NCBI GenBank assembly: GCA_902729315.2
Contig: LR746274.1
Coordinates: forward strand, 2,135,037 to 2,199,036
Length of the DNA stretch: 64,000 nt
From: Spirodela intermedia
Lineage: Eukaryota; Streptophyta; Magnoliopsida; Alismatales; Araceae
Direction: 5' to 3'
In this document: piece after piece, positions 1 to 12,900 of the stretch
Position numbering within the stretch: position 1 is the stretch's first letter
Layout of the letters: each line of letters opens with the position of its first letter
Notes under the pieces: model-generated
Databases searched by the model: none
What the model was told of the DNA's origin: nothing
What the model saw: the letters and a program-made list of their open reading frames with translations, nothing else
Position numbers and translations under genes: made by a program

Positions 1-2562
1 TCTTGTGGGTTTTTCATCCCATAATATGGTTCCAACAAATTAAAAGTCAAAGTAGCTAAGATGAAGAATTTTTTAGAAGCAGGATAATAGCACTTTTAAC
101 CCTTTTGTGTAGTTCAGTACCCAACAAATATGCACTTTATAGATCGTGGATCAAGTTTTCTTACTATGCCTTGAGCATGAACATAAGCAGTACATCCAAA
201 TACCCTTGGACAAAGATGAGTCTTTAGTTTCACATGAGGATAGAATTTACTCAACAGTTTCATAAAACTATGATATTCCAGTGTTTTTGTTGGAATCCTA
301 TTCAGATGAGTACTAGTGAGGATAACTTCACCCTAATATTGTCTCAGAACTTTTTATTGAAACAAAAGAGGTCTAGCTGTATCTAGTAAGTGTCCGATTT
401 TTCTCTCAGTCAACCCATTTCGTTTGGGTGTATTGGCACAAGATGACTCATGAATTATCCCTTTCTGATTAAAGTAAGAGGACACAACCAAATTAAAATA
501 GTCTCTAGTATTATCTGATTTAAACCTCTTGACAATAGTTTCGAATTGATTATAGATTATTTAACAAAAAGATTTCACCACTTGGGTGGCGTCTGATTTT
601 GATTTTAGGAGGTAAACCCAAATAAACCTAGTACAGTCATCAACAAACAAGGTAAACCACTTGGATCCATACAAGCTAGTCATAGGTGCTGGCCCCCAAA
701 TATCATTGTGTATACGATATAAAGGGATTGTACTAATGTTCACCAGCATTTCCAAATGAGGAGCATTTGTGTTTGACCAATTGGCAAGCGTCACACACTA
801 GAATTTTCGCATCAACACTTTCAAACATAGAAGGAAACCATGTTTTTAGGAAATCAGAGCAAGGATGTCTAACACTATAGTGTTGTAACAGGATACTATT
901 CTTTTTGTGTTCACTGGCTCCACTCCAAGGTGACTGCTGTACATACATAGTTGCACAATCATTCTCTTCTCAGTAGAGTAAGCCTCCTCCTTCCTTAACA
1001 TGTCTAATCGTCTGCCCTGAGACCTTGTCACACAATGAACATCCATCGTCCTCAAATGGAACGACAATTGATATCTCTTTAACAAGTTTCTGCGGTGAAA
1101 TCTAATGAGCCTTTAGTTTAGGCACATGTAAAATATTTCCTAAAATGACTAAAAGATTTATTTTCAAGTTCCCATTCCCTTCAACTGGTAGAATCTCACC
1201 ACCAGCAGTAATAACTTTCCTCTGCCCATCACATTTCATATAATCCACAAATTTGCACATATTTGAGGTCATTTGGTATGTGGTGCCAGACTCAAGTATC
1301 CAGGAAAATTTAGAAAAATAGTGGAATGCATATGATTTTGAGAAAAAAATATTCTCACCTGATTGAGAGTCAGGATGTAGAGCTCAGCATATTCTTGAGT
1401 TTCTCTACTTTCTCTCTCAATCTTTCAAATTCATCACCCTTCTGCTGATTACTAGGATTGGGAGGTTCCTTTATTGTAGATTGGCTTCTATAGTCTCTAT
1501 TTGTTGAGAAGTAGCCACATACGCCCTCCCTTGTTGAGGTGGTCATCCACGTAGTTTCCAGCAGTTTTCTCTAGCATGCCACTTCTTCTTGCAATATGAA
1601 CACCAAAGGTTTTCTTTGTTATCCCACTTTTGGTATCTTCCTTGTAATGCAGTGATTTGGTTTTGATTTCTCTCATTTTTCTCTAATTGATTCCCTTGAT
1701 CTTGCTTGCTGGAGGGTAAGGCTGTTGACTCATTCTTCCCAGTATTGAGTAGACTCAAATCTACTCTCCTCTTCCATACAATCTGGATAGCTTCATCTAG
1801 ATCAGGTATCTTCTCACGATGTAGAATTTGACCCTTGAGACTTCCATAATCAGAGTTCAGTCTCATTAGAAATGTATACATTTTGTGTTTCAATGTATAC
1901 ATGTGCTCCTCAAAACTAGGATTCTTTACTGGCCAATAATGGTCAATCTCCCTCTATATAGCCTTTAATTCACACGAATATTCCATAATTGATTTACTTG
2001 CACTAAATGTGTTGCCTTAGACACCAAGTCATAAATACTCCAATCATTGTGTTTCTTTGAATAGCTTTTGTGAATTTGATCCCACAATTCTTTCACCAAG
2101 TTCATGAATAGAAAACTCATCTCTAGCGTCATTGTACTTAGCAGCCATGTATGGATAATAGCCTCATCTGATTTTCATCCTTTATATTTTCGATCTGTTT
2201 GCTTCAATGATTCTTCTATAAGGTAATCTGTTAAGCCTCTTCTAAGAAGTGTCAGATCAATAAACTGCTTCCATTGATGAAGATTTATCCCATTGAATCT
2301 AAGTTTCTCTGAGATATTTGGGAGAGTATGATATAGTCTCTCCCTTTCTCCAATCATCACTGGAGATGATACAAATTCCATGGATGACGAAGAGCCTTCC
2401 CTTGAATGCATTATGAAAGTCTTTTCCCTTTGTAACTTTCAGAATGCCTCAGTTCACTACTTGTAGAAGGTTTCTTTCTTCCTTGGTGTTGCTCCAACAC
2501 AGAACAAGAAAAACAAGATTCAAGAAACAAGAACGAGAAGTATCTGATCCTACCAGAATGAG

Positions 2563-2578
2563 CACTGCTCTGATACCA
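2563..2578 (-). other. tRNA-Met(i) primer-binding site of copia element 1
   Basis: On the minus strand, TGGTATCAGAGCAGTG follows the LTR terminal CA directly. TGGTATCAGAGC is the classic plant copia site complementary to the 3' end of initiator methionine tRNA. It fixes the orientation and the inner LTR border. Confidence 0.88.
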
Positions 2579-2815
2579 TGTTGAGAATTGATCTTGATTG
2601 AGATTCTTACAACTTGGAGAATGAAATGAGTCAATCTTCTCGATTCTCCTCTTCCAGGAAGACGAATCAGTCACCACTTCTTGGAGCAGAGTTTCTGTAA
2701 TCCCAAAATCTCACATCAATTATCTTGGTTTCCCGCTTAAATATGGGTTACATGAGTTAATGGGCCAGGTCCATTACATTAGTCTTTAAGTGGATCCGTA
2801 AGAGTCTATGAGTAA
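2579..2815 (-). repeat. 5' LTR of copia element 1 (outer end missing)
   Basis: The block begins with TGTTGAGAATT next to a primer-binding site. It matches the solo LTR at 26456-26780 closely up to about 2810, including the shared segment GGGCCAGG(T/C)CCATTACATT. Beyond that the roughly 100 bp at the outer end of the solo copy, with its terminal TCAACA, is not found here. The outer LTR end therefore appears deleted or replaced. The exact break is uncertain by a few bases. Confidence 0.8.
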
Positions 2816-3794
2816 GGGTTGCTAATCATAGATGTTGACTAGTGCAGTGGGGCTACACAGCATGGCAGAGTGATTTGAGTTTTTGATGTGCAAGAGGGCA
2901 TGTTTTAATCTACATGCGACACAGCAACATAATGGTTGGATAGCTAAAATACTGTCTTTAAGAACTTGTGAGCAAAGGAATGCTTTACTGTCATTTCATT
3001 TGTACCCTTCTATTACCCTTCAACTTCAGTTACTATCTAAATTACAATTTGATTTTAGCACTAGAGCCCTTAAAGGGATTTGATGCCAGTTTAATTTGAA
3101 GGAGGTCTCAGAGGAAATGATTTCGATGTAGTTAAATTGAATATTTTCTCCGCTTTCATTCAGCTTCAGCAAAATGTTATGATGTAATCATCCGAAAAAA
3201 AACACACGAGAAAAAAACAGCAAAGGCTCCCAAAATAGAGCATCATAAATATGCGTATCCTCTCAAGTAAAGGAAGGGACTGATGCGTGGAGACTGCCTG
3301 GATTAACTTTATTGATGTTTTATTTGTGATTTTATTATTTTGAGGACAACAGATTGTTAGGTTACATGTGAAAGAAATTATCTAAATAAAATATGTTGTG
3401 AGTGCTACCATTCATTCTATTTTATGCTATCACGGTTTCTTTTCTACCATTTTTTTTCTCCACCAATTTGAAACTTATGCCACGTTCTTTTATTAATCCT
3501 CAACAAATGAAAGATACTACTGTCATTTGATGGAAGATCAAAGTAAAAAATGACATGGAGCTAGTGTGATATTTGGGACACAAGTTTTTTTAGTTTTTGA
3601 AGAAGAAAGATAAGTGAAAGCCTTCTTAAATAGTGTCTTTTAAAGAAAATTCTCATTGTGGAGCATAGGTAGTGTAATGAAAATGTTCGTTGAAGTTCCA
3701 GCCATCAATTTCCTTTACTTTTATTATTTTCTGACGTACCTCCAGTAATTTCGCCTTCTGATCTTCAAGATCTTACAAAGTTGTTATCTTGTAG
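2816..3794. other. Stretch between copia element 1 and first visible importin exon
   Basis: AT-rich, stop-rich sequence with no ORF that I can tie to a gene. I looked for the importin exon that should precede the one at 3795 and did not find it here, so this is most likely intron sequence. Confidence 0.5.
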
Positions 3795-6700
3795 ACATTC
3801 TTGTTCCATTGGACAATTACATATCTAGAAGTACAACTCATTTTCTGACGTGTAAGGATCCAGATTACCAGCAGAGCCTTTGGAATACTCTTTCAACTGT
3901 AAGTTCCAAAAGATCAGCTTTCTCTTTGAGAATTTTTTTTCTACCCTATGCTCAAATTATTACTCTAAAAGTTCTGAATGAATGGTGTACTTTTACTTTT
4001 CAATTCTTATTCATTCTATGTATCACGCAGATCATGTCAGATAGAAATATTGATGATGCTGATACTAAGCCTGCTCCAAAACTTATTGAAGTCGTTTTCC
4101 AGAACTGCAAAGGACAGGTGAATCAATGGGTTGAGCCATATATTAGGATCACAGTTGACCGTTTGCGAAGAACAGAAAAACCATATTTGAAATGCCTGCT
4201 GATACTAGTGGTAAGATTTTATATGTGGAGACTTCTTCTAGTTCGGAAGCTTCTCTTTCATTTCTTCTCGTATGTTAATTCTTTTCAACTGTACAGTATA
4301 TGTTGAATGCTTAAGAACAGCTTCAGTCATTTCCTCTAATTTTATTGATGCAATATCTTTCCAAGTAGAATAGTCTTATATATTTGCAATATTATGTCAT
4401 GACTGATTGAATCTGAATCAGTTCTATCGAAGGTCATACTAGATGAAATCCATTTGAATTGGATTAATTCAAAATAAAATTATATCTGAGTCAGATAATA
4501 TCCGTCTGAACAGGATCAACTTTCTTCCTGTTTCCCTTTTTAGTTCATAATTTCGGAAAAATGTGTGTTTGCTCATTTTGCATCTGAGATCAAAATAAAA
4601 TCTTGTTTAAAAATTGTAAATAAGGACAGAAATTGTAAATAAGGACTAGTATTGGCCTAAAACGAAAGGGGACTCTTTATTCTGATATTAATTTGAAAAA
4701 AAAAAGCATGGACACTGGCACGATGTAGTTATTTTATTCCTAACAAATGAGCAAAGTACAAAGATTCATGCCACCATTCATGACTATCTCATCATCATCA
4801 TCATCATCATGGATTTCACACTCGCAGTCATGATAAAGCTTCTATCTTTCTATCTTTCCTATTTCCATGCAGAATCATATCTAACTCCTGAACTCCCTCC
4901 TTGGAATACGAAAAAGGAAACTGAATAAAGTAAATTTTTGTATCTTTGAGAGATTGAAGTTACATGTTTTTGAGCAGAATTGCAAAATCACACTTTAAAG
5001 ATATGAGGCATTCGTTCAGCCGTAGAAGTCATAGGATTTCCAGCTGTCCCTTTGCCAAGAGAGTTGTGCTGTTTCAAAGTTTGTGTCTCTCTAAAGTTCA
5101 TCATATCAGGGGATATTAATACCTGTTTGAAGATATAGTTGTTTCGATTTTAGTTTTGTTCTGAGGGAGAAAGTCAATAAAAAGGGTGACTGAAACTCTT
5201 TTTTTAGTTTTAGTGGGTGAAAAGTTTATGCCTCTTTTTCAAAAAAAATATTTGTATACAGAAATTCAGACTGTGGGTTTTGGTGGGAACTTTCTGACTA
5301 AGCTCAAGTTATGTAAGAATGATTTGAAAGTCTTTATTGCTCTTTTGTTCCAGGAGATTTAATCGCCTGTTGGCTGTTTGGTTTATCCTATTTAATTATG
5401 ACGAATGCAGGGCATTCTATCTGCTACCATTCTGTCACTTGTACCGTTGATTCGACCATTTGCATTCTTTCATAGACAAGTTCTTGATAATTGAATATGG
5501 TGGAAGAATAGATGAATCTCGTAACTGAGTGGTATTTACTGATTGTCTTCTAAATGAGGAAATTATATTTTCTAAAACACCATTGAATCTGACATTGAAG
5601 GTGTAAAATCAATCATATCTCCAGTTACCTAACATCAGATGTTGCAAATTACTTCGGCAGATGCGTTGGTTGATTGTTTTACAGATTTGGTGTTTATTTT
5701 CTTATGTTCGCTCATGCTGATTTAGAGACATGATTTTTATTTGCAGATTGCTGATGCACTTTATTACAATCCATCTCTAACTCTTGCTACACTCCAAAGG
5801 CTTGGCGTTGCAACAGAAGTTTTAAGCCTTTGGTTTCAGATGCTACAACAAGTTAAAAGGAATGGAAAGCGTGCGAACTTTAGAAGGTAGTCTCATCTTT
5901 TGCCTTGTCACCTACTTTCATTGTGTCTCATCCCAATGTTGTAGCATAAGCCTCTTTTGTTCTGGCAGAGAACATGATAAGAAGGTTTGCTGTTTGGGAT
6001 TGACTTCGCTCATGATTCTTCCTGCGGCTCAGTTACCTGTTGAAGCATTGTCACGAATATGCCGAGCAACGCTTGAGTTATTGGTCTTATACAAAGATCA
6101 AGTAGCAGGTGCCACTTGCTTCAGTAAAGTTTCCATCTTATATACTTGAGAATTTCAGAAGAAAGGCTTCCACATTTTGAGTTAATTTTAAGTTCTGAGT
6201 GCCCAATGGCACATACATTTGCTAGTGGTTGAGCATTATCTTAAAGTGTCTTGCTTTGTCTCTATTACCATTCATATTTTCGATGATCAAGAGACTGAAT
6301 TATCTCTATTAACATTCACATACTGAATTGGTATTACCATAAAAGTATGTAGACATAGTATAAGGACCTTGTGTTGGCTATTTATAATACAATCTTGCAT
6401 GTGGTCGAACATTATGTTAAATTCCGTCTCCATATTCCCTGTTAGCATTCATGTTTAACGTGATCAAGAGACCACACCAAATACATTGATAAAAATTTAG
6501 ATTATATCCAAAAGACCATGTTGACGAATTAAGGATAGCCTGCATTTCTCCAATTTTTCCTCAAGGTATTTCTGTCATGAGCCCTCTGAAGATGTACAGC
6601 AATTGTGGTGATTAAAAGTGGATTTCCTTTGCAGTCCACTCAGTTTTTCACAGCTCGTTTTACCCACTTGTTCTTTTTTCTTTCATGTGAGCGATTATTT

Positions 6701-9044
6701 TTCCCCAAAACTCAAGCCGTGGGAAGACCTTGCTATTTCATTAATGAACTGATAAATCCATCGTAGTTCTACTCTAGCCCCAGCATCCTTAACTTCAAAC
6801 TTCTGATGGGGTCCAGTACACCGGTGCTGGTTTTCTGATGGGCTCTATATGCCCTCATCATCAATTTACTGGATAGTGGCAGCAGCTGCGTGGATTACCC
6901 ATCTGCCCACTTTGGGCCATATTTTGGTTCTCCTTCAATTCCTAGTGTAGAAGTTAATGATTGATTACATCGGTCTCCACTGGCGGGGGGGGGGGGCCTT
7001 GTCCTCACGTCTGGAGCAGGATCATACATTCCCCCCCCTCTCCCCGCCAGTTATGGTGTCTGCATCAGTTCCCAGTTCAGAGTCCTGTTTGTGTGTATGA
7101 TCAGGCCCACTCTGGTAAACGGTTGGTTCAATGAAGCACTCGGACTGTTTTTCTCTGTTCACTGTCGATGATAGTCTTACGAATTAAGAAACGTCTGCTT
7201 AAGTGAGAGCATACAGTTATACTTAAGGCTAGAGAGCTCGTTCTAACTTGTGCTATATCCGTGATATCTCGCTGATTTTTCTGGCTGTGGTTCATGCATA
7301 CAGGCTTTTTGTCAAGATTGGAGAATTTTGTTTATTATATAATAATAACCTTCCCCATCGACCTAGTCTGCCAGTCATGCATCTAGAAAGGAAGAAAAAC
7401 GTTATAAATCAAGTAATGATTGCCTTCAATTATGTTGCGCAACTGACTTCCACTTACCTTCTATCTTGTGTTTTCCTTTTAGAAACTCTGATGATTTGTA
7501 TCTTGGTGTTTATGCTTACTGGGTTATTTTATCCTGATATTTTTCATGTGGATAGAATCCAAAAATGAAACTGATAGCAATGATGATAATATGGATGGAT
7601 CGCAAACTGATGATGACAATGAAGATGAGTCGTTGATAGATGGTACTGACGATGGAGGTGAAGAAGATGATGCCAAAATTCAAAAAGTAGCCACTCAGGT
7701 GTGTAATAAGCTCCAAGCCATGGATTTTATTTATTTGATAAAAGAAGTTCTCTGTTGGTTTTGACTTTAACTTATATTTGTTTACATCCCCAGCTTCGTT
7801 AATATGGCAATGGCAAATAGATTAGCTTATCTTTTCTGCGATCTAACGATGTAAATTTTCTTAGTTTGTCTAAACTTGGATAAATCCTGTGACTGAGTTG
7901 TAAAGAGGAGACCAAAGATTTTTATAGTATATTCAGTCAAGCCCTTGAGCTCTTAAATATATGTATATATATCTGTGTACATATATATATATGTATATTG
8001 CATCAAAATCTTTTCTGCACCAAGAGTAGGCTAAAAGATTAGTTTTTTTAATAAGTTCCAGTTACTGGTTTTTTAAATCGTGACAGCGTTTTTTAAGGTA
8101 TATGTATCGTTTTGGAAATAATTGTCCCCTGCGGGTTTTAAAGTAACGTGCTTGCTTCTGTGGGATGAAGCCCAAATCGGCAGGAGACGGCCATATGTGA
8201 GAGAATATAGCATGCTGCCTGCTTTACTTTTCAGACTTTTAGCTGATGTCAATGTTAGATTTGTTAGGACAGCTAATTGAAAAAACAATTGGCTATTAGT
8301 ATAGGTCCATCTTTATAATCATCAGTTGATTTCTAAAATAAATAATATGTGGCTATTCTTAACAGTCAATTTACTGGATAATAATATATATGTAATATTT
8401 TTATTAGCTACATCTAATTTTGTGTTAGGACTATCATTTCTGTATTTTTATTAACAACAGCACCGTGCATTTTAAATCGGATTTGTGGGATGCTTGAAAC
8501 ACATTTACATTATATAGATTTATAATTTCTCAACAATGTGGTTGACAAACATTTCTCATCTGTGGACGTTCTGTATTTCCACCAATTTATAAACGAAAAT
8601 CCTTACTCTCTTTCCTGTGGCTGGTGGCTTTGTCAAGTTTGGGATCACTTGGAATATTCTCTGAGTTTCCCTTTGTCATTTTGAACTTAGGGAAGTGTTT
8701 TTCAGCGCGATGACTTTGATGATGACTCTGACGAGGATTATAGTGAAGATGAAGACATGCAATCACCAATTGATGAGGTCGATCCATTTATTTTCTTCAT
8801 GGAAACCGTACAAGGTAAAAATCCCCACTTTCCAAAGTTCCTTGCAGCGCAGCATTTGGCCTTGGTCTGACCCGCATGTTTCCTCCCTTTAGCTGTGCGA
8901 GCATCAGATCCGGCTAGGTTTCAAAACTTGATGCAGAGTCTGGATATCAACTATCAGTCTTTAGCCACCAGTGTAGCCCAACATGCCGGGCAAAGAAAAC
9001 TTGAAAGAGAGAAGGAGAAGCTGGAAAAAGCAGCCTTGTCGTGA
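3795..9044 (+). CDS. SAD2: Importin-beta-like nuclear transport receptor (SAD2/importin-7/8 family), C-terminal part
   Basis: Seven exons join in frame: 3795-3898, 4031-4210, 5747-5886, 5969-6108, 7556-7698, 8706-8814 and 8893-9044 (TGA at 9042-9044). All introns are GT-AG. The encoded ~260 residues start in [19 protein letters not shown] and continue through HEAT-repeat sequence ([26 protein letters not shown]). A very acidic stretch follows (exons 5-6, [20 protein letters not shown]), then the conserved [14 protein letters not shown] segment and a charged helix ending [13 protein letters not shown]. This is the expected C-terminus of SAD2-type importins, which are Ran-binding carriers moving protein cargo into the nucleus. 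The 5' two thirds is absent from the window, presumably beyond the copia element. The frame is intact in what can be seen. Orthology to Arabidopsis SAD2 is from recalled family sequence. Confidence 0.9.
4211..5746 (+). other. Importin intron 2 (1.5 kb)
   Basis: AT-rich intron with no coding signal. It contains a short (ATC/CAT)n run near 4787-4810 and nothing else I can identify. Confidence 0.7.
6109..7555 (+). other. Importin intron 4 (1.4 kb) with local repeats
   Basis: No exon is seen inside. It holds a diverged duplication (about 6222-6295 and 6397-6472) and a G-run/C-run inverted repeat at 6979-7050. Both are described under findings. Confidence 0.6.
6979..7050. repeat. Inverted repeat with homopolymer G and C arms
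   Basis: CTGGCGGGG running into a long G tract at about 6980-6996 is matched by a C tract reading TCCCCGCCAG at about 7031-7050. The two are separated by about 34 bp. The arms could pair in RNA or single-stranded DNA. It lies inside an importin intron. Confidence 0.6.
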
Positions 9045-9960
9045 CCTACATGAGAAGGACAGAAATTGAGATTCATCACTGGCCCATTTGCCTCCATAGA
9101 GGTCAGTAGTCCAAATATCTCTTCTGAGAGTGGTGACTTAGTGAGCCTTCATCTGCCCTGGTTCTCATGGCTGCACGGCTGCCTACTCTGCTTCCTCCAG
9201 AGTATTGGGGCCCTGCTGGGATAAGATAGGAGAGGGATAAGGCATTGTCTACCGCCATATAAATTTTCAAGAGTCAGTAGACGTGCTTTGCCTTTGATTT
9301 TGCTAAGTTTGTCTATGATATGGAGGGGCTCATGTGAAGCCCTATTTGTTTGGGATTTGCCTCCTATGGTTTTGTTTCTCAAGTTGTATTACTTGTCATT
9401 TGTCTGTCTCTGGCGGAAAGAGAAGCTGGGTTGCCAATGTGGAGCTATGACTGTTCATGGAAAGTTCAGGATTGGCCAAGGGTCTTTGTACTTACAGAGG
9501 GTAGTGTCATATTTTATTTGATTAGTAGTATCAGGAGGGGCTCCAACCTTGAAAGGACATGCTTGTAAAATATACCAACTTTTTATTTTCTCATTTGATC
9601 CGCTTGCGGTTCCAATTTTTTTATTTAATGGTCTGTATAATGCTCTAATATATCCTGGCTGGATGTAAGCTTAAATTACCATTTTGCTACATCAAACTCT
9701 CATGTGGGTGCAGTTTCTTGATATGGACTTGTTGTTTATCCCTGTTTTCGTGCTTCTTTTCTAAATTTAGAATGATTGATGGTCACTCTATGAAGATCCC
9801 CATCATGAGATACATATTTTTAGTGGAACTGTGGAAATCCGTGATAAAAATCTCCCGTGGATCATTCTTGTTTGTGCATTCACGAGGGAGCTGTTTCCTG
9901 TTGATGATAAACTTGTTGTTTATCCCTCTCTCTGCATTTCTTTTCTAAATTTGGAACATT
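9045..9960 (+). other. 3' flank of the importin gene with diverged duplication
   Basis: Probable 3' UTR and downstream sequence. Two copies of a ~60-bp block containing ACTTGTTGTTTATCCCT then TTTCTAAATTT lie at about 9714-9780 and 9899-9960. I found no polyadenylation site I would commit to. Confidence 0.4.
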
Positions 9961-12900
9961 TAACTGTTCTGTCTCTAGGACACGCGATTTGAGGACTTAT
10001 ATTTATGTGATGAATTAAACGAGGATATAACAACAGATGGTACTCAACGAAGACCAAAAATAAATAGTTCCGCGTGTGGAAAAGTAAGGCTCAGGCTAGT
10101 CAGTGTGTGGAATCAGGCAAGGAGGTATTGATATGGTTGGCCATGGGTTAGGAGTAAGGCTCACCCGAATAATAAACATGGATCTTTGTACCTAGATAAG
10201 AGACCTACCTGACATTAGTTATTGGTTTTTTAATGCTAACCACTCTGATTATGATATTTTTCACGTTATCTTGTTTATCGCTTGTGCTTTATGACTTTAA
10301 GATATATACATAAATATATATATATATATATATACAGCGAAAGAGAGAGAGCGCACCATATAAGCGGTTGTGACCACTAATAAAAAAAAATAGATTTCAG
10401 ACTTGGCAAAAATCTTGATAAGATCCAAGTTTCTACTTGAAAATGAGTGTTTGTCTGGGTTGGGCTTGCCATTGTAACCTTAACCTTCATATAATGGAGT
10501 CTTCAAGGAATGTCTTCCCTTGAGCATTAATTAAAACTTAAATATAATCCAATTCTTTAATATTCATGAAAGAGGAAATCTTAGTTGTTGGTGGGTAGAA
10601 ATGCCTTAAGAATAAGGTACAATAATATTACATAAAGAAAAATTATAATCATAATATTAGGGCATCAAAATATTAGCTCTAATAGATATGATAACTAACT
10701 AGTTTTATAATAATTTAATTTTTTCAATCATATCAGGAATGTACATCTATGGAACTTTTTGACATGGTCTTACTATGTTGCAACTTTAGTGACTAGTCAA
10801 CATTCACATAGCTATATAATATGAATAGCATAAGTAGGTCATGCATAAAATGTAATTAAATTGAGCCTCTTAAGTATTGTTTACTCTACCATGGTAAGAA
10901 GATAATCATAAACACTATTTATAGGTGTCAAGGGGATGTGCTTATGACGCTTAGTGTGACTTGTCTAATTGTTTCACCTTAGTGAGAATGACCAATGAAG
11001 AAGGTCAGTGTTCTTTTTGATTTTATGCACCTTTTAAACTTGGTTTAGGAAAGCTTGAAATGAAAAGAGGCCTGGCTAAATATTTATTATGATCTTATTA
11101 GTTTGACCCAAGTCAAAATAAATAGATACAAATGAGCATGTTAACCATGACCCCATCAACACCTATTCCTATTTCTTCAAAATTGATCTCATTAAGGAGT
11201 TACATCTCATTGTTCATAAAAAAATATTCCAGTAACTTTCATTGCCTACAATATTTTCCCCAACTAAACTAATTGGGATAAGAGTTGACCCATTGCTAAA
11301 GCCTTAATTGGAGCAAATGAGTCATTTAAAGACGTTGGAAATGGTTACTAAGAATGTGGGAGTGACAACAAATAGTTTAATTTGAAAATTTAAGGTTTTG
11401 GTTTTAAAAAATGTTATCTTTGTTGAAAAATAATAAATTGGTAAAGAGGAAAATGGCTCTAGGGTGTGTGTTAGATTTTAGGTTGCACTTATACCAAGAA
11501 GTGAGGATTAAATTGATCAGCATCTTATCTTTGACTTTGGTCATCTATTTCTAAGATCTTTAATCTTCTACTAAAAATCTTAAATTATATAATATTCTTA
11601 GATTTCAAAATAAAGGACTCAAAATTTTTGAAGTGGTTCAACCCTTTACTTATATCCATTGTCTAAGAACAATCATATTCTTTGGTTCCACTAGTTCAAC
11701 TATTCATTAATCATAACTACTGATTAACACACTAAACTCTCATATAATTTTACATGAATTTTTCTTCTAAATTTATGTCTCTAAGTGGTCAATAGCTGAT
11801 TATAGCTGATTAAAGTTTACTATCATAAAAATAATGAAATATTTCACCATAGGTTGATTCTAAAAGAATTATTGACTTGGAGCATGTCCATAATTCTGAT
11901 GTAGATGATGATGATAGAGATTTGATTCTTGTCATTTTCTTCCTGTCATTTTCTTCTTGTAGAGATAATGGCTGAATGTAGAAGTCATTGTCACTTTAAC
12001 CAAGTTGATGATGGTTTTCTGCAGCTTGAATTTATTTTCTTGACTTGTTGTCTTCTAGTGATTTGACTAGTAGAGAAGACATTTCAATTTTGCATAAATA
12101 TGTCCACAGAAAATGTCAAAAAGACTCTTGAGATGTTACTATTAAGAAATAATATATATATCCAAAATTTATTGATTTGGTCAACTATGGTATGGATCCA
12201 TTATTGTCAAAACAAAACCAATAATACTTCTCGAAATAATGTAATGATTTGGTAACCCAAACTAATTCAAATCACCTCAAAAAAATTACAGTCATCAAGT
12301 AAACTCATTTAACCATGTTCTCAATATGTAAAATCATCACATCTACAATAGATATTTCAATTTATTTTTTAAATAATATTTGATGATATTTAGAAAATCC
12401 TCAACGTTTATATAATTAGATTGCTCATCAACATGTGTATCTAATATAATGAGTTAGATTCTATACCCATATTTTATCTGATGAATTCTTGTTAACTCAA
12501 CATGGTTAATTATTACTCCTTAACAATGGCAATTTCTATAAATATTGACATTTTTTACAAAAGGAATGATAAAAAGCACTAAGTTCTGGACTTCAAAATT
12601 ATAGGATTTGTATGCATTTCTTGAATTCATATTTGGGAATTTTTTATTATTACTTTGAATATTGATATTTATTCAATTTAATTCACATTGATATTTGTTT
12701 ATAAATCATGTTTATGAGTAGTAAGCATAATTCAATCTTTTTAGTTTAGTTTATGTGTTTGTGATCATAGAAATATCATACATTTAATTCTCATGTACGT
12801 TGAAAACCACTTAGTCAACTTATCTACCCCATATCCAACTAGGTTAAGGACTCTTTGATAAGTTAATCATTTTCCAATTTCTAATTATGGAAACATTTGT

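Larger units (their letters stand above)
1..2815 (-). mobile_element. Ty1/copia LTR retrotransposon 1, degenerate, cut by left edge
   Basis: Reading the minus strand from about 2815 down to 1 gives, in copia order, an LTR, a primer-binding site, gag, protease and integrase. Reverse transcriptase and the other LTR must lie left of the window. Gag pieces are at 2175-2411 and 1543-1902. The second ends in a zinc-knuckle-like segment (CSYCKKKWHARENC). An aspartic protease region is at about 1130-1310, and integrase with its zinc-binding N-terminus at about 200-950 (DILVCDACQLVKH, then a GPAPMTSLYGSKWF-like core start). Stops and frameshifts break every domain, so the element is dead. It is antisense to the importin gene downstream. 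The missing 5' importin exons make it likely, but not proven, that it sits in an intron of that gene. Confidence 0.9.

Noticed and set aside
7546-7764. Independent acidic ORF
   Set aside because: It is importin exon 5 plus read-through into its intron.
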